Position numbers and translations under genes: made by a program. A model generated the notes under the pieces. That model was not told the origin of the DNA. It saw only the letters and a program-made list of their open reading frames with translations, and did no database searches. Of a DNA stretch of 64,000 nt, positions 60,740 to 64,000 are shown piece by piece (the stretch's first letter is position 1; every line of letters starts with the position of its first letter). Origin of the DNA: G963668605 sp963668605 (GTDB lineage: Bacteria; Acidobacteriota; Terriglobia; Bryobacterales; Bryobacteraceae); NCBI GenBank assembly GCA_963668605.1, contig OY764903.1, positions 6,758,001 to 6,822,000 of the forward strand, in the 5' to 3' direction.

Positions 60740-62188
60740 CTAATCGAAATCCGCAGGGTGGGGTGTGTGGACCGGTTCACTCGACCGCTTATAGGCATGT
60801 GGTCCTTCGCGGTAGGGTGGGTGCAGATCCTTTCCTCCTCCCAAGTCGCGCAGTTCCTGGACAAGCGCCTTCTTCTTCGAAGCGTATTTCGGGTCGGCCG
60901 CCAGATTACGAATTTCGAAAGGGTCCTCCGCAAGCCAGTAAAGCTGCTCCCAATCCGGATAGCGGGCGTACATCCAGCCATCCGACGTGCGGACAGCTTC
61001 GAGAGACGGCAGACCCCAGCCGCCTTCCGCAAAGTACTCGAACAGGAACGACTGCCGCCAGCCGGCGGCCTTGCGGCCGAGTGCCAGTTCGCGGAAAGAG
61101 CGCCCCTCCATGTCCGCCGGCGGCTTCACCCCGGCCACTTCCAGAACGGTGGGTGCGATGTCCACGTTGAGCACGATTTCGTCGCGCTTCGAACCCGCCG
61201 GAATCTTTGCCGGCCACCACATCAGCATCGGGATCCGCATGGATTCCTCGTACGGCATCATTTTGGAGAACAACTGGTGCTCTGCCATAAAGTGCCCGTT
61301 GTCGGCGAGCCAGATGATGGCGGTGTTATCGCTGAGTCCGTTCTCGTCCAATGTCTTCATCAGCCGCCCGAGACTCTCGTCCACCGCGACGAGGCTGCGG
61401 CAGTAGTCCTTCACGTACTTCTGGTAGCGCTCGGGCGGGTAAAACTTGGTGTGGAAGAAGTCGTGGTCGTGGAACTCCTGAAACCAGGCGGGCTTGCCGT
61501 CGTGCTTCTCGCGGTACGTGTTGGGCAGCGCAACTTCGAGATCTTTGTAAAGGCTCTCCAGGCGTTCTGGCGGGGTGCATGGGTCATGCGGCGCCTTATG
61601 CGCGAAATGCAGAAAGAACGGCTTGTCGCGTTTGCGGGAGATGAAGTCAAGAGCAAAATCCGTAAGCACGTCGGTGACGTAACCCTGCGTTGGCGTGCGC
61701 GTCCCATTGACGTTCATCACCGGGTTGAAGTACGCTCCCTGACTGCGGAAGCCGGCCCAGAAGTCGAAGCCGGGCTGAGGGATCTCGCTCTGCTTGCCAA
61801 GGTGCCATTTACCGACGAAGCCCGTCTCGTAGCCCGCCGCCTGAAGCGCTTGGGGAAAGATGCGGCACCCATCCGGCAGGCTTCCTTCGAGGCCCGACAC
61901 GCCATGCGTATGGACGTACTTTCCACTCATGATGCTGGCCCGGCTGGGCGAGCACAGCGAGGTCGTACAGAAGGCGTTACGGAAGTGAACGCCTTCCCGG
62001 GCCAGCCGATCGATGTTCGGGGTCTTCAGAAAACTCAGGATGCCCGGCTTGCCGTAGGCGCTGAATGCATCCCAGCGCTGATCGTCGAGCAGAATCGTGA
62101 TGATGTTGGGGCGCGGGCCTGGCGCTGCGCCCGATGCAACAGAGGCGGCAGCCAAGCTGCCCGCGAATGTACGTCTTGTCATAGGCAC
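60740..62188 (-). CDS. Sulfatase, CSPSR type
   Basis: A 482-residue secreted sulfatase. Leader PMTRRTFAGSLAAASVASG; metal site NIITILLDDQRWDAF; formylglycine motif C79-S-P-S-R83 in TTSLCSPSRASIMSGKYVHT; GKWHLGKQSEIPQPGFDFW; FFLHFAHKAPHDPCTPPE; LADNGHFMAEHQLFSKMMPY. It lies 12 nt downstream of the TonB receptor frame on the same strand, so the two were an operon. The frame is intact. Substrate unknown; the subfamily differs from the three sulfatases of the leftward operon. Confidence 0.93.
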   Translation of the reverse strand: MPMTRRTFAGSLAAASVASGAAPGPRPNIITILLDDQRWDAFSAYGKPGILSFLKTPNIDRLAREGVHFRNAFCTTSLCSPSRASIMSGKYVHTHGVSGLEGSLPDGCRIFPQALQAAGYETGFVGKWHLGKQSEIPQPGFDFWAGFRSQGAYFNPVMNVNGTRTPTQGYVTDVLTDFALDFISRKRDKPFFLHFAHKAPHDPCTPPERLESLYKDLEVALPNTYREKHDGKPAWFQEFHDHDFFHTKFYPPERYQKYVKDYCRSLVAVDESLGRLMKTLDENGLSDNTAIIWLADNGHFMAEHQLFSKMMPYEESMRIPMLMWWPAKIPAGSKRDEIVLNVDIAPTVLEVAGVKPPADMEGRSFRELALGRKAAGWRQSFLFEYFAEGGWGLPSLEAVRTSDGWMYARYPDWEQLYWLAEDPFEIRNLAADPKYASKKKALVQELRDLGGGKDLHPPYREGPHAYKRSSEPVHTPHPADFD

Positions 62189-62200
62189 GTTAGCCCCATA

Positions 62201-64000
62201 CTAATACGACAGGCGCAGCGCGAACTGAACCACTCGCGCTCCGGTAGCAGAGTTGATCTTGCCGAAGTTTACCCCGGTCACTCCGGAATTCGGGGCGTCG
62301 AACTGCGGCTTGTTGAACGCGTTGAACATCTCGGCCCGGAACTTCAGTCGCATCTTCTCGCGGATCGGCTGGCTGCGGCTCATCGCGAGGTCGAAGGTGT
62401 TGATCCCCGGCGCGCGGAGGTTTGGCTCCGTGCGGGAATCGTTACCGAGAGAATAGGCGGGCGCAGTCGTGAAGGCGGTCTTGTCGAACCAGTTATTCAG
62501 ATCCTGGCCACTCTGCAGAATCGGCGACTTCAGCTGCATCGGCGTCGCGTTCACGTCCGGCAAGCGCGTGTTCGAAGGCCCGGTGATGACGATCGGCATC
62601 CCTTTCCCGAAAGTCGAAATTCCGCTCACCTGCCAGTTGCCGAGCACCGCGCCGGTGAACCGCCCGCCGATCCACTTCTTCCCCTTGCCGAGCGGCAGCT
62701 CGTAGATGTAGGTCAGCACGACGAATTGCGGCCGGTCCCAATCCGAGAGTGAGCGCGAGGCGCGCAGGTTGTTCGGATTCGCAATCGAACTGCGTCCGGC
62801 AAATCCTTCGGGCGCATTGTCGATGGCCTTGCTGATCGTATATGCTCCCTGCAGCGTCACTCCGTGAATCCGCCGGAAATTCGTCCGCAGTGTGAGGCTG
62901 TGGTAGATGGAGTCCCCGACCGTATCGTTGAATCGCGTCAGCTTGAGATACTGCGGATACGGGCGCAGCAACTGGGAACGGCGCACCGTAGCTGCGCTCA
63001 GCGTGCCCTGAGTTACGATCCCGTAGAACGGATTCGCCACCAGGTCGTCCAGTTGTGATCCAAGCGACAGGTAACTGTCCCTCACCGCATTGAAGGAACG
63101 CGTGGACCAGAGTCGCTCGCCGCGGTTGCCTACGTAAGCCGCCTCCACCAAGACCTTGCGAAACACGGTGCGCTGGAGGCTCGCGTTCCACTGCTGGCTG
63201 AACGATGTGAGCCAGTCGCGCAGGGCTGTGGTGAGGTTCGAGCCCACCAGGGTCGTCGGTGGAATCTGTAGACCGGTCACGAATGGGTCGGCCAGCGACG
63301 CTCCCAAAGGCGGAGTGTTCGGGGCGGCCGGCGGCTGTCCCAGATAAACCGGGGTCGAGGTGATGAAGCCCTCGCCCAATCCGTTCGGAGATGCGCCGAT
63401 TCGTCCGCTGCCGGGAAAATAGAACAGCCCGTATGCGCTACGAAACACCGTGTCTTTGGCGAACTGCCATTCCAGTCCCAAGCGTGGAGCGAAGTTGGTT
63501 TTCTGCGGGTCGGTCTGATAACGCGGGGCTCCGTCCTTGCCTACGAACCGCAGCACGCCCAGGCGCCCGGTCAGCGGATCCTTCGCGCTGGGATCGAAGA
63601 AGCCCAGCCGGTCGTAGCGCTCCGTCCATGGTGTCTGGTAATCCCAGCGGACTCCCAGGTTCAGGGTGAAGTTGCGGCGGATTTTCCAGTCATCCTGCAG
63701 GTAGGCGTCGTACGACTTGTTCGACAAAGCAATTTGGGGGGATAGCCCGAAACTGCCCCCAGTCGGTGCGCCCAGCAGCAGCGTTGCCAACCCGTACCCC
63801 GCCGAGTTGCTCGCCGTCAGCGGGTTCGGCCCTTGCGTGAATGTGCGGTCGAAGTTATACAGGCCCGACGGGTTTTGCGGCCGTGCGAGGTTGGCTGTCG
63901 ACATCAGGAACTCCGGTCTGGTCGGTAACCGCTCCGGTGATACCGGCTTGCTCCACCTGGCCCCATCCGGTCGTCGCCAGCAGCAGAACGGCAACGGTCT
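62201..64000 (-). pseudogene. TonB-dependent receptor with large internal deletion (5' end at window edge)
   Basis: From the window edge, one frame encodes a signal peptide and the first residues of a carboxypeptidase-regulatory-like domain (VAVLLLATTGWGQ, then VEQAGITGAVTDQTGVP). Near 63910 it jumps to mid-barrel sequence in another frame: LARPQNPSGLYNFDRTFTQG, then YAYLQDDWKIRRNFTLNLGV-type strands to RVVQFALRLSY at 62201. In an intact relative (34783-38295) roughly 500 residues separate these parts, including the plug. The two frames do not agree, so the fusion cannot be translated through. The C-terminal barrel itself is uninterrupted over about 570 codons. Confidence 0.8.

Noticed and set aside
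60758..62752. Very long open frame on the + strand opposite the sulfatase and receptor
   Set aside because: It mirrors the codon pattern of high-GC genes on the other strand, has no recognisable motif and crosses two clear minus-strand genes.
1..64000. CRISPR arrays, tRNA or rRNA genes
   Set aside because: I saw no regularly spaced repeats and no recognisable tRNA cloverleaf or rRNA core sequence; a tRNA scan would be needed to exclude a single tRNA.

Overview
The window looks like a chromosomal segment of a soil-type Acidobacteriota, most likely close to the Solibacter/Bryobacterales group. The evidence is the gene content: very large TonB-dependent receptors with an N-terminal carboxypeptidase-regulatory-like domain, many secreted sulfatases with Tat-like leaders, Gfo/Idh/MocA oxidoreductases, ThuA-like proteins, xylose-isomerase-like TIM barrels, membrane regulators with an N-terminal winged-helix-like module, and tandem Ser/Thr kinases fused to a transmembrane helix and a TolB/PD40 propeller. 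Coding density is broken by many insertion sequences and decayed genes. The assignment rests on family recognition, not on a marker gene.

Layout. 1-6 kb: a transposase pseudogene, a small conserved protein, a decayed DUF3604-like tail, a DUF2252 protein and a secreted type-B carboxylesterase. 6-12 kb: an accessory island with an internally deleted transposase, a truncated DUF4238 gene, a frameshift-split ApeA (anti-phage HEPN protein), a SEC-C/PD-(D/E)XK-like nuclease gene divergent from a second HEPN gene, and a DUF4145 (HEPN-fold) gene. 12-16 kb: arfB, a RelE/HigB-type toxin-antitoxin pair with a clear promoter-operator, and an integrase-type IS next to an older transposase remnant. 16.4-19.7 kb: a secreted double-thioredoxin gene whose start codon was duplicated by insertion of a complete ISKra4 element (17829-19662, 9-bp target duplication).

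19.7-34.4 kb is a carbohydrate/sulfatase region. A + strand set (TIM barrel, GH-A-like hydrolase, double ThuA) meets a leftward operon (three sulfatases, two Gfo/Idh/MocA proteins, a ThuA fragment). An IS481-like element sits at the junction and both genes beside it, an MFS transporter and the ThuA gene, are truncated. A divergent membrane regulator and an intact 1170-residue TonB-dependent receptor follow (33.1-38.3 kb). 38.3-43.9 kb is an IS graveyard: a gutted receptor, a transposase stub, three more copies of the IS481-like element (two of them internally deleted mini-elements, one carrying a nested IS630), a 5' kinase stub, a truncated secreted protein and one intact metallo-beta-lactamase-fold protein.

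43.9-52.1 kb is a head-to-tail array of three complete and one truncated kinase-propeller genes joined by ATGA stop/start overlaps; the fourth is cut by an IS1634 element (52070-54054). 54.1-60.1 kb is a second catabolic operon (metallophosphoesterase, TIM barrel, ThuA, Gfo/Idh/MocA, sulfatase). It is followed on the minus strand by a frameshifted sulfatase pseudogene, an intact sulfatase and an internally deleted TonB-dependent receptor running to the window edge.

Together the non-mobile genes suggest uptake (TonB receptors, MFS), desulfation (five intact sulfatases) and oxidation or isomerisation of an unidentified sulfated or methylated glycan. Superimposed on this are a decaying HEPN-rich, defence-like island and strong IS-driven remodelling. 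The most noteworthy signals are the divergent SEC-C/PD-(D/E)XK plus HEPN pair in the HEPN island, the ISKra4 insertion that leaves a host RBS orphaned, the mosaic kinase array, and repeated internal deletions in receptor genes.
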